A stretch of 64,000 nucleotides of DNA from CAWBCR01 sp963787375 (GTDB lineage Bacteria; Chloroflexota; Anaerolineae; Aggregatilineales; UBA3940), in assembly GCA_963787375.1 (NCBI GenBank), contig CAWBCR010000027.1:124001-188000 (forward strand), given 5' to 3'. The position numbers were made by a program, and so were the translations under genes. The notes beneath the pieces were generated by a model. The model worked only from the letters and a program-made list of their open reading frames with translations, was not told the DNA's origin and searched no databases. Shown piece by piece: positions 22,434 through 35,335 of this stretch (its first letter is position 1; each line of letters begins with the position of its first letter).

Positions 22434-22462
22434 AGTATACCAACCCGCTGGGAGACCAGCAA
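22434..22462 (-). promoter_or_regulatory. Promoter of the ECF sigma factor
   Basis: On the minus strand TTGCTG (22457-22462), a 17-nt spacer and TATACT (22434-22439), about 55 nt upstream of the ATG at 22379. Confidence 0.6.
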
Positions 22463-22509
22463 AGCAGCGTCCGACACGTTTGGAGGCCCTTTAGAATCCC
22501 GCAGATGGA

Positions 22510-22538
22510 TCGACAAATCCGACCATCTGGTCTATAAT
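22510..22538 (+). promoter_or_regulatory. Promoter of the tmRNA gene
   Basis: TCGACA (22510-22515) and a perfect TATAAT (22533-22538) are separated by 17 nt and lie 18 nt before the mature tmRNA 5' end. Confidence 0.75.
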
Positions 22539-22555
22539 GGAAGCATATCACTCCT

Positions 22556-22941
22556 GGGGCCGAAATAGCTTCGACGTGGAGGGGTGAAAACTCATTGCGA
22601 GCCGGGGAGCCTCAGGCCCCGTTAACAAGAGGCAAAACAATATCTGCCAACGAGCAGACACCAGCTCTCGCCCTCGCTGCGTAAAGTAGCCTGAGCAGAG
22701 CGCTGTCCTACGGGGCAGCCGTCCGCCTATCCTTCCCAGGGCCGGGGTAGATACGGGCGCAACACAGGCCTATGGTGCGGTAGCGGTGCGTCTCTGGCTG
22801 CTGCTTAAGACCAAACAGAGACTGGCCAGCGCCCAAGCCCGTCGTCGGCGTTCGCGCTGGTAAGAACAAAAGGCGTCTACGCTCGTAGATGTGGGGGCTC
22901 CAACTTCGCGGACGCGAGTGCGATTCTCGCCGGCTCCACCA
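22556..22941 (+). ncRNA. ssrA: Transfer-messenger RNA
   Basis: tmRNA rescues stalled ribosomes and tags the unfinished protein for degradation. The 5' end GGGGCCGAAATAGCTTCGACG and the 3' end (TTCGCGGACGCGAGTGCGATTC then TCGCCGGCTCCACCA) fold into the tRNA-like domain: GGGGCCG pairs with CGGCTCC, and CCA is encoded. The tag frame starts at GGC (22631) and reads GKTISANEQTPALALAA then TAA (22682-22684), with the ALAA protease signal. The length of 386 nt is normal and there is no sign of a permuted two-piece form. A perfect -10 box precedes it and a terminator follows. Confidence 0.97.
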
Positions 22942-22949
22942 CAAAACAC

Positions 22950-22981
22950 AGGAGGCAGCTTCGATCTGGAAGCTGCCTCCT
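22950..22981 (+). terminator. tmRNA terminator
   Basis: The 13-bp perfect stem AGGAGGCAGCTTC / GAAGCTGCCTCCT with a 6-nt loop is followed by ATTATTAAT. It lies 8 nt after the tmRNA 3' end. Confidence 0.85.
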
Positions 22982-23181
22982 ATTATTAATGCTCGCACTG
23001 CAAGCCGCCGCTCTCACCACCCGATCTTCCTGTATAATGAGATCACAGCGTCTTCCCACACGGGGGAGCGCCGCCGCCCGACACTGCCGGGGTGCGTAGC
23101 GGCGCGCTCTCATCTGCATCCCAACTTTTCCCAACTTGATGCTCCCCCGCCTGACCGTTCTCCGCTGAAAGGAGCCCTTGT

Positions 23182-24219
23182 ATGAAGGTCCTACAGCGTG
23201 GCCGGGGCGAGGCCCTCGGCTGGCACGATCCTGATGACAACCGCGCCTGGGTCCGCGAAAACAAGCCCTGCGCGCTGGCCGACAAGCGCACCACGCTCGC
23301 CGAGGCCGTTGCCACCTACATCCCCGACGGATCATTCATTGCCTTCGGCGGTTTTGGGCACGTCCGTGTGTCGATGGCCGTCATCTACGAGATCATCCGG
23401 CAGCGCCGCCACCACCTGGCGCTGGCCGGCAAGACAGCCGTACACGACTGCGACATCCTGGTCGCCAGCGACTGCGTTGACCGCATAGAAGTCGCCTACT
23501 CGTTTGGCCACGAGCTGCGCGGCCTGTCGGCGGCCTCGCGCCGGGCGGTCGAGTCGGGGACGTGCAAGGTAGTTGGCGAGATCAGCAACGCCGGCTACCA
23601 GTGGCGCTTCCTGGCCGGGATGATGGGTCTGCCTTTCATCCCGACCCGCGTCATGCTCGGCACCGACACGCTCGCCGAAAGCTGCGCAGTGGTCGTGGAA
23701 GATCCATTCAGCGGCAAGCCCATTGCGCTGCTGCCGGCCTGCTACCCCGACGTGGCGATCTTCCATGTGCCACGCGCCGACCAGTTCGGCAACGCACAGA
23801 TCGACGGCATCTACGTCGAGGACTTTGAGTTGTGCCGGGCGGCCCGCCGGGTGATTGTCACTACCGAGGAGATCATCGACGACGACCTGATCCGCCAGCA
23901 GCCGTGGCGCACCGTCATTCCGTATTATCTGGTCGATGCCGTGATCGAGGTACCCTACGGCGCGCATCCCTGCCAGATGCCCTACCAGTATTTCTTCGAC
24001 GAGGAGCACATCGGGGAATGGCTGGCGACCAGCAAGACGCCCGAAGGTGCAGCCGCCTATTTCGAGAAGTACGTGTTCGGCGTGCCGGACTTCGAAGCTT
24101 ACCTGGAGCTGATTGGCGGGGTGCGGCAGCTCCACCATCTGCGCCAGGTTGAGCGCCTGCAAGCGCCGATGACAGCCCCGTGGATGAAGACCAAGTCCGG
24201 CAACGAAAAGGGGAAGTGA
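23182..24219 (+). CDS. CoA-transferase subunit A (glutaconate CoA-transferase-like)
   Basis: The alpha subunit of a family I CoA-transferase, which moves CoA between a carboxylic acid and an acyl-CoA. The 345-residue protein has the family features KRTTLAEAVATYIPDGSFIA and GGFGHVRVSMAVIYEIIRQ, later ALLPACYPDVAIFHVPRAD and the QFGNAQIDG segment. An N-terminal extension of about 35 residues precedes the fold. Subunit B starts 3 nt downstream and an acyl-CoA ligase follows, so the three genes probably process one organic acid. A second, more typical pair lies at 40386-42065. A TATAAT box at 23033-23038 is a possible promoter. The true substrate is not known. Confidence 0.85.
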   Translation: MKVLQRGRGEALGWHDPDDNRAWVRENKPCALADKRTTLAEAVATYIPDGSFIAFGGFGHVRVSMAVIYEIIRQRRHHLALAGKTAVHDCDILVASDCVDRIEVAYSFGHELRGLSAASRRAVESGTCKVVGEISNAGYQWRFLAGMMGLPFIPTRVMLGTDTLAESCAVVVEDPFSGKPIALLPACYPDVAIFHVPRADQFGNAQIDGIYVEDFELCRAARRVIVTTEEIIDDDLIRQQPWRTVIPYYLVDAVIEVPYGAHPCQMPYQYFFDEEHIGEWLATSKTPEGAAAYFEKYVFGVPDFEAYLELIGGVRQLHHLRQVERLQAPMTAPWMKTKSGNEKGK

Positions 24220-24222
24220 CCC

Positions 24223-24999
24223 ATGTCCGACACCATCGCCACCTATACTCGCACCGAACTGCTGGTGGCCGTCGCCGCCGGGCTGCTTGAAGATTGCAGC
24301 AGCGCGATCATCGGGACGGGCATGCCGCTGCTGGCCGGGCTGCTCGCCCAGCGCACGCACGCGCCCGGCCTACTGCTGATCTTCGAGGCCGGCGGGCTGG
24401 GCGCTGAGGTGCCTGTACTGCCCATCTCGGTCGGCGATTCGCGCACGTTCTACCGTGCGGTGATGGCCAGCAGCATGCACGACGTGATGAGCGCCGGGCA
24501 GGCTGGCTACATCGACTTTGGCTTCCTGGGCGCGGCTCAGATCGATCCCTACGGCAACCTCAACACGACCGTCATCGGAGCGCATGACACGCCCACCGCG
24601 CGGCTGCCCGGCTCCGGCGGCGCGTCGGACATCGGCTCCTACGCCTGGAAGACGATCATCATCATCAACCAGGATAAGCGCCGCTTCGTGCCAAAGCTTG
24701 ACTTCCTGACGACGCCCGGGTACCTCACCGGCCCAGGCGCGCGCGAGCAGGCGGGCCTACCCGCGAACACCGGCCCCTACCGGGTGATCACGCAGCTTGG
24801 TGTGTATGACTTCGACGAGCAGACCCGGCGTATGCGCCTGATCGCCACGCACCCCGGCGTAACGGTCGGTGAGGCGCTCGACGCCAGCAGCTTCGACCTC
24901 CTCACCGCCGACCACGTCACAACGACCGAGCCGCCGACCGAGGAGCAGCGCCGCATTATGCACGAGCTGGACCCGGCAGGCATGATCCTGGACCGTTGA
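24223..24999 (+). CDS. CoA-transferase subunit B (glutaconate CoA-transferase-like)
   Basis: Beta subunit, 258 residues, carrying the probable catalytic glutamate at E55 in IFEAGGLGAE, which matches the position of Glu54 in glutaconate CoA-transferase beta. Other conserved segments are FGFLGAAQIDPYGNLNTTVIG and RLPGSGGASDIGS. The start codon follows the subunit A stop by 3 nt with a GGGGAAG site, so the pair is co-translated. Some members of this fold are hydrolases of ring-cleaved steroid CoA esters rather than transferases, so that remains an alternative. Confidence 0.86.
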   Translation: MSDTIATYTRTELLVAVAAGLLEDCSSAIIGTGMPLLAGLLAQRTHAPGLLLIFEAGGLGAEVPVLPISVGDSRTFYRAVMASSMHDVMSAGQAGYIDFGFLGAAQIDPYGNLNTTVIGAHDTPTARLPGSGGASDIGSYAWKTIIIINQDKRRFVPKLDFLTTPGYLTGPGAREQAGLPANTGPYRVITQLGVYDFDEQTRRMRLIATHPGVTVGEALDASSFDLLTADHVTTTEPPTEEQRRIMHELDPAGMILDR

Positions 25000-25122
25000 G
25001 CGTGGGCCGACTGGCGCAATCCAACAATTCTGACCGGTTTAGTTGTTGCCGGCTTGCCACTCACCTACAATCAGAGTGAGCGGCTTTTGTGTGTCGCCCA
25101 TTCGCCAGCAGGAGGGAAAGTG

Positions 25123-26886
25123 ATGTCATTGCACCCCGATGATCAGACTCTGGCCAACATCCGCGCCGCACGCACGTACAACGGCACTCCTCCTGACCAG
25201 CACCTCGTCCCCTACCCCGGCATCGGCGATCTGCTCGACCGGCGCGCCGCCGAAACGGCGCACAAGACATGGCTGATCCACTACGACGCGGATGGCAACC
25301 GCGAGGAGTTCAGCTACTCGGAGTTCAACCGGCGAGTCAACCAGACAGCGAATTTCCTGTCGAAAGAGCTGGGGGTCAGGCGCGGCGACCGCGTGGCGAC
25401 CATCGGCTACAACCACAGTGACATGGTGCTGATCTACTTCGCCTGCTGGAAGATCGGCGCAGCGGTTGCGCCGCAGAACGTCGCGGAGGACAACCAGCGT
25501 ATCAACTACATCCTGCGCAACAGCGAATCCGTCGTGCTGCTGGCGCGCGCTGAATACCTCGACCGCGTCGAGGAGATCGTGCACGGTGCGGAACCTGTCG
25601 AGAACCTGCGCGAGATCGTCGAGATCTGCCCGGAGCCATGCGGCAGGTATCGCAACTTCCACCAGGAAATCGCTGTCCAGCCGACCAGCTTCACGCCGCC
25701 CGAATCCGTGTCGCTGGAGGACGAGGCGCTGCTGGTCTACACCAGCGGCACGACCGGCGCGCCGAAAGGCGTCGTGTTGATGCAGTACAACCTGCTGGTC
25801 GATGCGATGGGCATCGGCAAGTGGCACGGCATCACCGCCGAGCAGCGCATGATGTGCGTGCTGCCAATCCATCATGTCAACGGCATTGTCGTGACGATCA
25901 TGACCCCGCTTTTCGCCGGCGCTTCGACGGTGCTCAACCGCGGCTATTCGTCGTCGCACTTCTGGGAGCGCATCGCCGCCGAGAAAGTGCAGGTCGTCAG
26001 CCTGGTGCCGACACTGCTTCAGTTCAGCCTCGAATATGCCGCGAAGCAGGAGGCCGAGGGCAAAAGCATTTGGGGCGAACATCTCGACGGATCACCGGTG
26101 GTGGCTGACGACCTCAAATCGTTCCGGCACTTCATCTGCGGTGCGGGCACGCTGGCGGTCACGCTGTCCAGCGCGTTTGAGGAGAAGTTCCACATCCCGA
26201 TCATGCATGGTTACGGCCTCAGCGAGACGACCTGCTATTCGTGTTTCCTGCCGGTCGATCTCGATTGGGAAACGCATCGCCACTGGATGAAGGACTTCGG
26301 CTATCCGTCGATTGGCATCGCCATCGAGCCCAACGAGATGGCCATCTTTGACGCCTCTGGCAGCGGCCAGCAACTCGGCCCTGGCGAGCGCGGCGAGATC
26401 TGCATCCGGGGCCATAACGTGATGAAGTACTACTTTAAGCGCCCCGATGTCAATCAGGAGACGTTCAAGTTCAAGTGGTTCCGTTCCGGCGACGAGGGTT
26501 TCTATGAGGAGGACGAGCGTGGCAGGCAGTTCATCTTCATCACCGGGCGCATCAAGGAGTTGATCAACCGGGGCGGCGTGAAATTCTCGCCGTTTGACAT
26601 TGAAGAGGTGCTGCTCGACCTGCCGGGCGTCAAGGCCGGGCTCGCCATCGCCTTTCCGAACGACTACTACGGGGAAGAGGTTGGCGCGTACATTGTGCTC
26701 GACGAGGGGGCAGAGTTGTCCGCCGACGACGCGATCGCTGCCTGCCGCGCCCGCATGACGTTCGAGAAGAGCCCCAAGGCGGTCGTGTTCGGCACTGACG
26801 TCCCCGTCACTTCGACTGGCAAGTATCAGCGCCTCAAGCTGCGCGATCAGTTCGCGCAGTGGCAGCACACACAGTTCAAGGAGTGA
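25123..26886 (+). CDS. Acyl-CoA synthetase (AMP-forming)
   Basis: Activates a carboxylic acid to its CoA thioester via an acyl-adenylate. The 587-residue protein has the family motifs: P-loop LVYTSGTTGAPKG (about residues 205-217), YGLSETT, GERGEICIRG, FRSGDEGFYEED with GRIKELINRGG, and the C-terminal lysine motif TSTGKYQRLK. The ATG at 25123 is preceded by an AGGAGG site 9 nt away; an earlier in-frame ATG lacks one. It follows the CoA-transferase pair by 123 nt, suggesting a shared catabolic role. The substrate cannot be told from the sequence. Confidence 0.9.
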   Translation: MSLHPDDQTLANIRAARTYNGTPPDQHLVPYPGIGDLLDRRAAETAHKTWLIHYDADGNREEFSYSEFNRRVNQTANFLSKELGVRRGDRVATIGYNHSDMVLIYFACWKIGAAVAPQNVAEDNQRINYILRNSESVVLLARAEYLDRVEEIVHGAEPVENLREIVEICPEPCGRYRNFHQEIAVQPTSFTPPESVSLEDEALLVYTSGTTGAPKGVVLMQYNLLVDAMGIGKWHGITAEQRMMCVLPIHHVNGIVVTIMTPLFAGASTVLNRGYSSSHFWERIAAEKVQVVSLVPTLLQFSLEYAAKQEAEGKSIWGEHLDGSPVVADDLKSFRHFICGAGTLAVTLSSAFEEKFHIPIMHGYGLSETTCYSCFLPVDLDWETHRHWMKDFGYPSIGIAIEPNEMAIFDASGSGQQLGPGERGEICIRGHNVMKYYFKRPDVNQETFKFKWFRSGDEGFYEEDERGRQFIFITGRIKELINRGGVKFSPFDIEEVLLDLPGVKAGLAIAFPNDYYGEEVGAYIVLDEGAELSADDAIAACRARMTFEKSPKAVVFGTDVPVTSTGKYQRLKLRDQFAQWQHTQFKE

Positions 26887-26902
26887 TCAGATTGAAATAG
26901 CG

Positions 26903-26929
26903 CGGCCCCTGCCGGAGTGGCAGGGGCCG
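26903..26929 (+). terminator. Terminator of the acyl-CoA synthetase operon
   Basis: CGGCCCCTGCC pairs with GGCAGGGGCCG around a 5-nt loop and is followed by TCTCTT. Confidence 0.75.
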
Positions 26930-26968
26930 TCTCTTGTACCGTATTGATAGGGGTACGCGGTTCACCTG

Positions 26969-27925
26969 TTAGCGTTCTGGGGCGCGCTCCTCCTCACACG
27001 GCGATGCCGCTCCGTCGGTCCCGATGCAAAGGATGTCTGGAAGCTGGTAGCTCCTGCGGCGCACCGCGCGGAAGGGTCGGCGCGCAACGGCCTGGATGCG
27101 CCGAGCCTGGTCTATCGCGGCTTGTTCGCCGATCTCGATGGTTTCAAGTACCTGCTCCATCGAGAATAGACCTACCTTGTGAACCTCGGGCCGGATGAGC
27201 ACATCGGGCGGGAACAGCTTAAGCTCGTACTGAGCCAGCATGCGGTAGCTGAGCATCGTGGCGCGGATCATCGTGTCAAATGCAGCCTGCCGTCGCGACA
27301 GGCTCAACAGCCAGTACAGCGTGCGCTCAAGCTGTTTGCTGAACGAGCCCACGTCGTTCAGCGCCAGGCCGAGGTCCATGTCTTCGCCCAGATCGACCGC
27401 GACGACCCGGTCGGCCCCGAGTTGGTAGGTCGCCTGGGTGGGCACGTTGCTGATAATGCCACCATCGACCAGTACACGGTCGCCCCACACAATCGGCGGG
27501 AAAAGGCCCGGCACGGCCATTGTCGCCAGCACCGCTTTGACCACCGGACCCCGGTCAATCATCACCCGCTGCGAGTGCGCGATATCCGCGGCCACAACCG
27601 CTACGCGCGGCGAGAGGTCGCGCAGGTCAGCGTCGCCAAAGAGATGACGCAGTTGATCATCTAGTACTTCACTGCCGATCAACCCCTTACCGGTGCGGTC
27701 GATCTGGAGCAGCGTGTTGAAGTTTGTCTCCTCCATTACGGCTTCGATTTGCTGCGCCGAGCGACGCGTGCCGATGAGGGTCGCCACCAGGCCGCCGATG
27801 CTTGTCCCGACAACGATATCCGGTTTGTAGCCCAACTCCTCCAGTACGCGCAGCACGCCAATGTGCGCGCCGCCTCGCGCGCCACCACCGCCCAGGGTCA
27901 GTCCGAGATAGGGTCGCAACCGCAT
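26969..27925 (-). CDS. Patatin-like phospholipase / RssA-type serine hydrolase
   Basis: A lipid acyl hydrolase of the patatin fold using a Ser-Asp dyad. Visible motifs: the oxyanion loop GGGGARGGAHIGVL (about residues 12-25), the nucleophile elbow GTSIGG (Ser in G-x-S-x-G) and the catalytic aspartate in DGGIISNVP. The 318-residue length (from ATG 27925) suits the bacterial RssA/YchK-like group. The start was chosen for the AGAGGAA site; the frame is open further upstream. There is no signal peptide, so it is probably cytoplasmic and active on membrane or lysophospholipids. Confidence 0.9.
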   Translation of the reverse strand: MRLRPYLGLTLGGGGARGGAHIGVLRVLEELGYKPDIVVGTSIGGLVATLIGTRRSAQQIEAVMEETNFNTLLQIDRTGKGLIGSEVLDDQLRHLFGDADLRDLSPRVAVVAADIAHSQRVMIDRGPVVKAVLATMAVPGLFPPIVWGDRVLVDGGIISNVPTQATYQLGADRVVAVDLGEDMDLGLALNDVGSFSKQLERTLYWLLSLSRRQAAFDTMIRATMLSYRMLAQYELKLFPPDVLIRPEVHKVGLFSMEQVLETIEIGEQAAIDQARRIQAVARRPFRAVRRRSYQLPDILCIGTDGAASPCEEERAPER

Positions 27926-28124
27926 GGTTCCTCTTGTCTGTTGGATTTGTCGACGACGGAAGAGCAGACTGTCCAACTGCCTGGATTCTACCCGATGGGG
28001 GCTGGCCTGTCGCGTGTCAAAGATCGACTAGGGATGTGAGGTTGCTCGTCGGTTGGCGGGATGAAACTGGCGTCCGGTGGGCAGAAGAATTGGATGCCCT
28101 GTCAATGAGGCAAGCAAAAAGGTC

Positions 28125-28242
28125 TCCTGGCAATGGCCTACGCTCCCACCGGGCTACCCCGGCAGTACCATCGGCGCTGGCGGGCTTAACGACCGGGTTC
28201 GAGATGGGACCGGGTGTGCCTCCGCCGCTCTAATCACCAGAA
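28125..28242 (-). rRNA. rrf: 5S ribosomal RNA
   Basis: On the minus strand the gene reads CTGGTGATTAGAGCGGCGG near 28240, then the conserved CCCATCTCGAACCCGG block, and ends about 28125 with the complement of the start (CCAGG). The position about 85 nt after the 23S is standard. The ends are accurate to a few bases. Confidence 0.92.
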
Positions 28243-28324
28243 GACCTTGTTTAGCTGTCGCTCGAATAGGAAGAAGGCCATCATACTACCACGCGCCGCA
28301 GACCGGCTTGGTCTCCGCAGGACA

Positions 28325-31255
<2,931 letters not shown>

Positions 31256-31401
31256 CATGCGGAGACCGCGCTTGTCTTCGACGCGTTCTCTTCGTTTGGT
31301 TGATGCGCTTTCTTCCTATTCGATTGGTAAGGTACTCCGCAGAAGGCCTTGAACCTCCTGCTCCGTAAGCCTCAACCGGGGCTCTCGCCCCGCTCATAGC
31401 C

Positions 31402-31449
31402 CACAGCCTATGCCGTCTAGCTTTCTTCCGCTATACGCCATAGGCTGTC
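31402..31449 (-). repeat. Inverted repeat in the tRNA-Ile to 23S spacer
   Basis: ACAGCCTATG and CATAGGCTGT flank about 28 nt and can form a stem in the precursor RNA just upstream of 23S. The short sequence CCGCTATACGC occurs twice in it. This is probably part of an rRNA processing stem. Confidence 0.4.
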
Positions 31450-31472
31450 CGCTATACGCTCCGCTTTTAGAG

Positions 31473-31546
31473 TGGGCCTGACTAGACTCGAACTAGTGAC
31501 CTTCCCCTTATCAGAGGGATGCTCTAACCGGCTGAGCTACAGGCCC
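31473..31546 (-). tRNA. tRNA-Ile (GAT)
   Basis: Seventy-four bases on the minus strand: acceptor stem GGGCCTG / CAGGCCC, the D arm AGCTCAGCCGGTTAGAGC, anticodon GAT within CTGATAAG, and the T loop TTCGAGT. CCA is not encoded. It lies in the 16S-23S spacer in the usual position; no tRNA-Ala accompanies it. Confidence 0.96.
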
Positions 31547-31730
31547 GGATAGCTGTTAGCTCTTAGCTAACGGCTGGTCTTGGCTGTCTTGATAAGGTGC
31601 TGTGTTGCCCTTAACAACCCCAGAGATGACAGATGTCCTCACCTTCCGCGCGCCAGACCCCCCAGCGCCAGTGCTGGCCCTCTCCGAAAAGAGCGCCGGG
31701 AGTGGGTCCTTCTCAGGACCTTGCTCCCTA

Positions 31731-33238
<1,508 letters not shown>

Positions 33239-33589
33239 GGTACTGCTTAACCCTCGATTCCTCGAAGGCTGTGTTCCTTACTACTCGTTCGCCCTGGCAC
33301 TGTTTTCTTGCGGGGTCTCTTTGCACGCTTCACGTGACTTCATCTGTCACCTCTGCGATTGTTAAGGTACAGGGCAATCAGCCTCGCTGATTGCTCGGAG
33401 GCCTTCTGTCTCCCTGCCGGGAAACAAAAACCGCCGACCTTTTCTGCTGTCGACGGCGAGCGGATGCATCGCGGTTCGATTGCGATGGTGTACTGCTACA
33501 CTGCTATCCGCTCACCTCCTGAATTGTTAGCTGTGCAATCGGGGATTGCTGTCTCCCCTCTCAGGACCGCAGTCCCGAGTGCATTTTCC
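33239..33589 (-). promoter_or_regulatory. rRNA operon leader
   Basis: About 350 nt between the rrn promoter and the 16S 5' end, without a credible gene. It contains a perfect hairpin GCAATCAG-CCTCG-CTGATTGC (33374-33394) and a smaller one around 33536-33550 that share the GCAATC core. They probably act in processing or antitermination of the rRNA precursor; I see no certain boxA. Confidence 0.5.
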
Positions 33590-33618
33590 AGTATAACACT
33601 CTACAAACCACAATGCAA
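33590..33618 (-). promoter_or_regulatory. rRNA operon promoter
   Basis: On the minus strand TTGCAT (33613-33618), a 17-nt spacer and TATACT (33590-33595). The -35 box lies 9 nt from the target duplication of the MITE at 33637-33851, so the upstream activating region is partly made of MITE sequence. Confidence 0.65.
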
Positions 33619-33636
33619 GGAATTCGTGCACAAATT

Positions 33637-33851
33637 CAGGGTAATCGCATCAAATCTGAAAAGCGGCCAGATAGGGATACCGAAGCTCGATCTCAGTCAA
33701 TTTGCACGTTTGTTCCGCGATTTGCCGGACAATGTTGCCTCGAATCTGGCGGATTTTCGCGGAGATTCGGAATCAAAGTGCATTGCAGCGGCTGAGAAAG
33801 CGCCCAAACTGCCAGGAAGACCCTGGATTCTATTTTGATGCGATTACCCTG
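33637..33851. mobile_element. 215-bp MITE with ISAs1-like terminal repeats and 10-bp target duplication
   Basis: Perfect 18-bp terminal inverted repeats, CAGGGTAATCGCATCAAA (33637-33654) and its complement (33834-33851), bound a 215-bp segment with no convincing gene. The bases TGCACAAATT occur immediately outside both ends (33627-33636 and 33852-33861), a 10-bp target duplication. The repeat matches the left end of the ISAs1-family element at 60469 (CAGGGTAATCGCATCGAA), so that family probably mobilises it. The segment is less GC-rich than its neighbours. Confidence 0.88.
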
Positions 33852-33889
33852 TGCACAAATTCCCAAAATTCGTGCGCCACGTGCGAAAA

Positions 33890-33918
33890 GGGCCGGCCAG
33901 GTGACACCTGGCCGGCCC
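33890..33918 (-). terminator. Terminator of the aminotransferase gene
   Basis: A perfect 13-bp stem GGGCCGGCCAGGT / ACCTGGCCGGCCC with a 3-nt loop, 24 nt after the aminotransferase stop codon. Confidence 0.75.
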
Positions 33919-33942
33919 TCAACTATTCCAACGCAGGCAGAA

Positions 33943-35298
33943 TCAGCCCATCACGTCCGCAATCGCAGCGTCGACGGCCCGCTTCAGCCGCTCGATGATC
34001 TCGTCCAATTCTGCCTCCGTCACTACCAGCGGTGGCGAGATCATCACGTGGTCGCCTGCCACGCCATCGGCGCAGCCACCCATCACATACACGATCAACC
34101 CATCGGCAAAGGCGTGATCGAACACCCGCGCATTGAGCTTCTGTTTGGCCGGGAAAGGCGCTTTCGTCGAGCGGTCGGCCACCAACTCGATGGCCCACAT
34201 CAGCCCCTGGCCCCGAATGTCGCCCACGTACGGGTGATCGTCAAAGGCAACGTGCAGCTTCTGGCCCAGCTTCTCGCCCATCGACGCAGCCTGCGCGACG
34301 AGGTCGTGCGCCTCAAGATAGTCGACCGCCGCCACACCAGCCGCTGACGCCACCGGCTGGTGGCTGAAGGTGCCGCCATGGTTGAAATCGCCCAGCTTGT
34401 CCCACACCATCTCGACCAGCTCGCCGCGCACCGCACACGCGCTGAGCGGAACGTATCCGCCAGATACACCCTTGCCCAGCGTGATCATGTCCGGGATCAC
34501 CGGCCACTGCTCGATGGCCATCCAGTGCCCGGTGCGGCCCATGCCGGTCATCACCTCGTCGTCGATCAGCAGCACCCCATGCCGGTTGCAGATCTCGCGA
34601 ATGCGCGGCCAGTAGTCGTCAGGCGGCACCACCGCACCCAGCGTCGCGCCCGAAATCGGCTCGGCGATAAACCCCGCGACCGTGTCGGGGCCCTGCCGCT
34701 TGATCTCCTCTTCCAGCGCGTCGGCACAGCGCAGGCCGCATTCCGGGTAGGATAATCCAAACGGGCAGCGATAGCAGTACACCGGCGGGATGTGTGGCAT
34801 ATCGAGGAACTGTGGCTCGAAAGTCTTGCGCATTGACGGCTTGCCCATCACCGCCAGCGCGCCCATCGTCCCGCCGTGATACGACCCCCAGCGCCCGATC
34901 ACTTTGTAGCGGCCCGGCTGGCCGCACGCGATCTGCGCCTGCCGCGCGAACTTGATAGCCGTCTCGACCGCCTCAGAGCCTGATGTGAGGTAGAAGATGC
35001 GCGGGTCGGGCAGCGGCAGGTGCGCTGCTAGCTTGTCCGACAATTCCTCCAGCGGCTCGCTGGTGAACATGGTGGCGTGCGCATAGGCGACCTGCGCCGC
35101 CTGCGCGCCGATGGCGTCGGCGATCTCTTTCACGCCGTGCCCCAAGTTGACCACCACCGCTCCGCCGGAGCCGTCGATATAGCGCTTGCCTTCGGTATCC
35201 CACAAATAGATGCCCTCGCCGCGCGCCACGCTCGGCTTGACGTTCTTGTGCTTGCGATAGAAGACGTGCGAGTGTTTGCCCAAATCTTTCGCCGCCAC
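33943..35298 (-). CDS. Class III PLP-dependent aminotransferase
   Basis: Transfers the amino group of an omega-amino acid, diamine or similar donor to a keto acid. The 451-residue protein shows TSGSEAVETAIKFAR (phosphate-binding), the GSYHGGTMGAL segment, LLIDDEVMTGMGRTG with the cofactor-binding aspartate, and the Schiff-base lysine in ITLGKGVSGGY. It ends MISPPLVVTEAELDEII. A Cys-rich insert (YCYRCPFGLSYPECGLRC, about residues 178-195) occurs in a subset of the family. It lies downstream of the DUF8091-like gene and thiolase on the same strand, in a region of catabolic enzymes. The exact substrate is unknown. Confidence 0.9.
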   Translation of the reverse strand: MAAKDLGKHSHVFYRKHKNVKPSVARGEGIYLWDTEGKRYIDGSGGAVVVNLGHGVKEIADAIGAQAAQVAYAHATMFTSEPLEELSDKLAAHLPLPDPRIFYLTSGSEAVETAIKFARQAQIACGQPGRYKVIGRWGSYHGGTMGALAVMGKPSMRKTFEPQFLDMPHIPPVYCYRCPFGLSYPECGLRCADALEEEIKRQGPDTVAGFIAEPISGATLGAVVPPDDYWPRIREICNRHGVLLIDDEVMTGMGRTGHWMAIEQWPVIPDMITLGKGVSGGYVPLSACAVRGELVEMVWDKLGDFNHGGTFSHQPVASAAGVAAVDYLEAHDLVAQAASMGEKLGQKLHVAFDDHPYVGDIRGQGLMWAIELVADRSTKAPFPAKQKLNARVFDHAFADGLIVYVMGGCADGVAGDHVMISPPLVVTEAELDEIIERLKRAVDAAIADVMG

Positions 35299-35335
35299 AG
35301 GTCGACCTTTCAGACTAAGGATTACGCCAAGAGGA

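Noticed and set aside
31256..31472. tRNA-Ala in the rRNA spacer
   Set aside because: This part of the spacer was searched for a cloverleaf with a TGC anticodon and none was seen.
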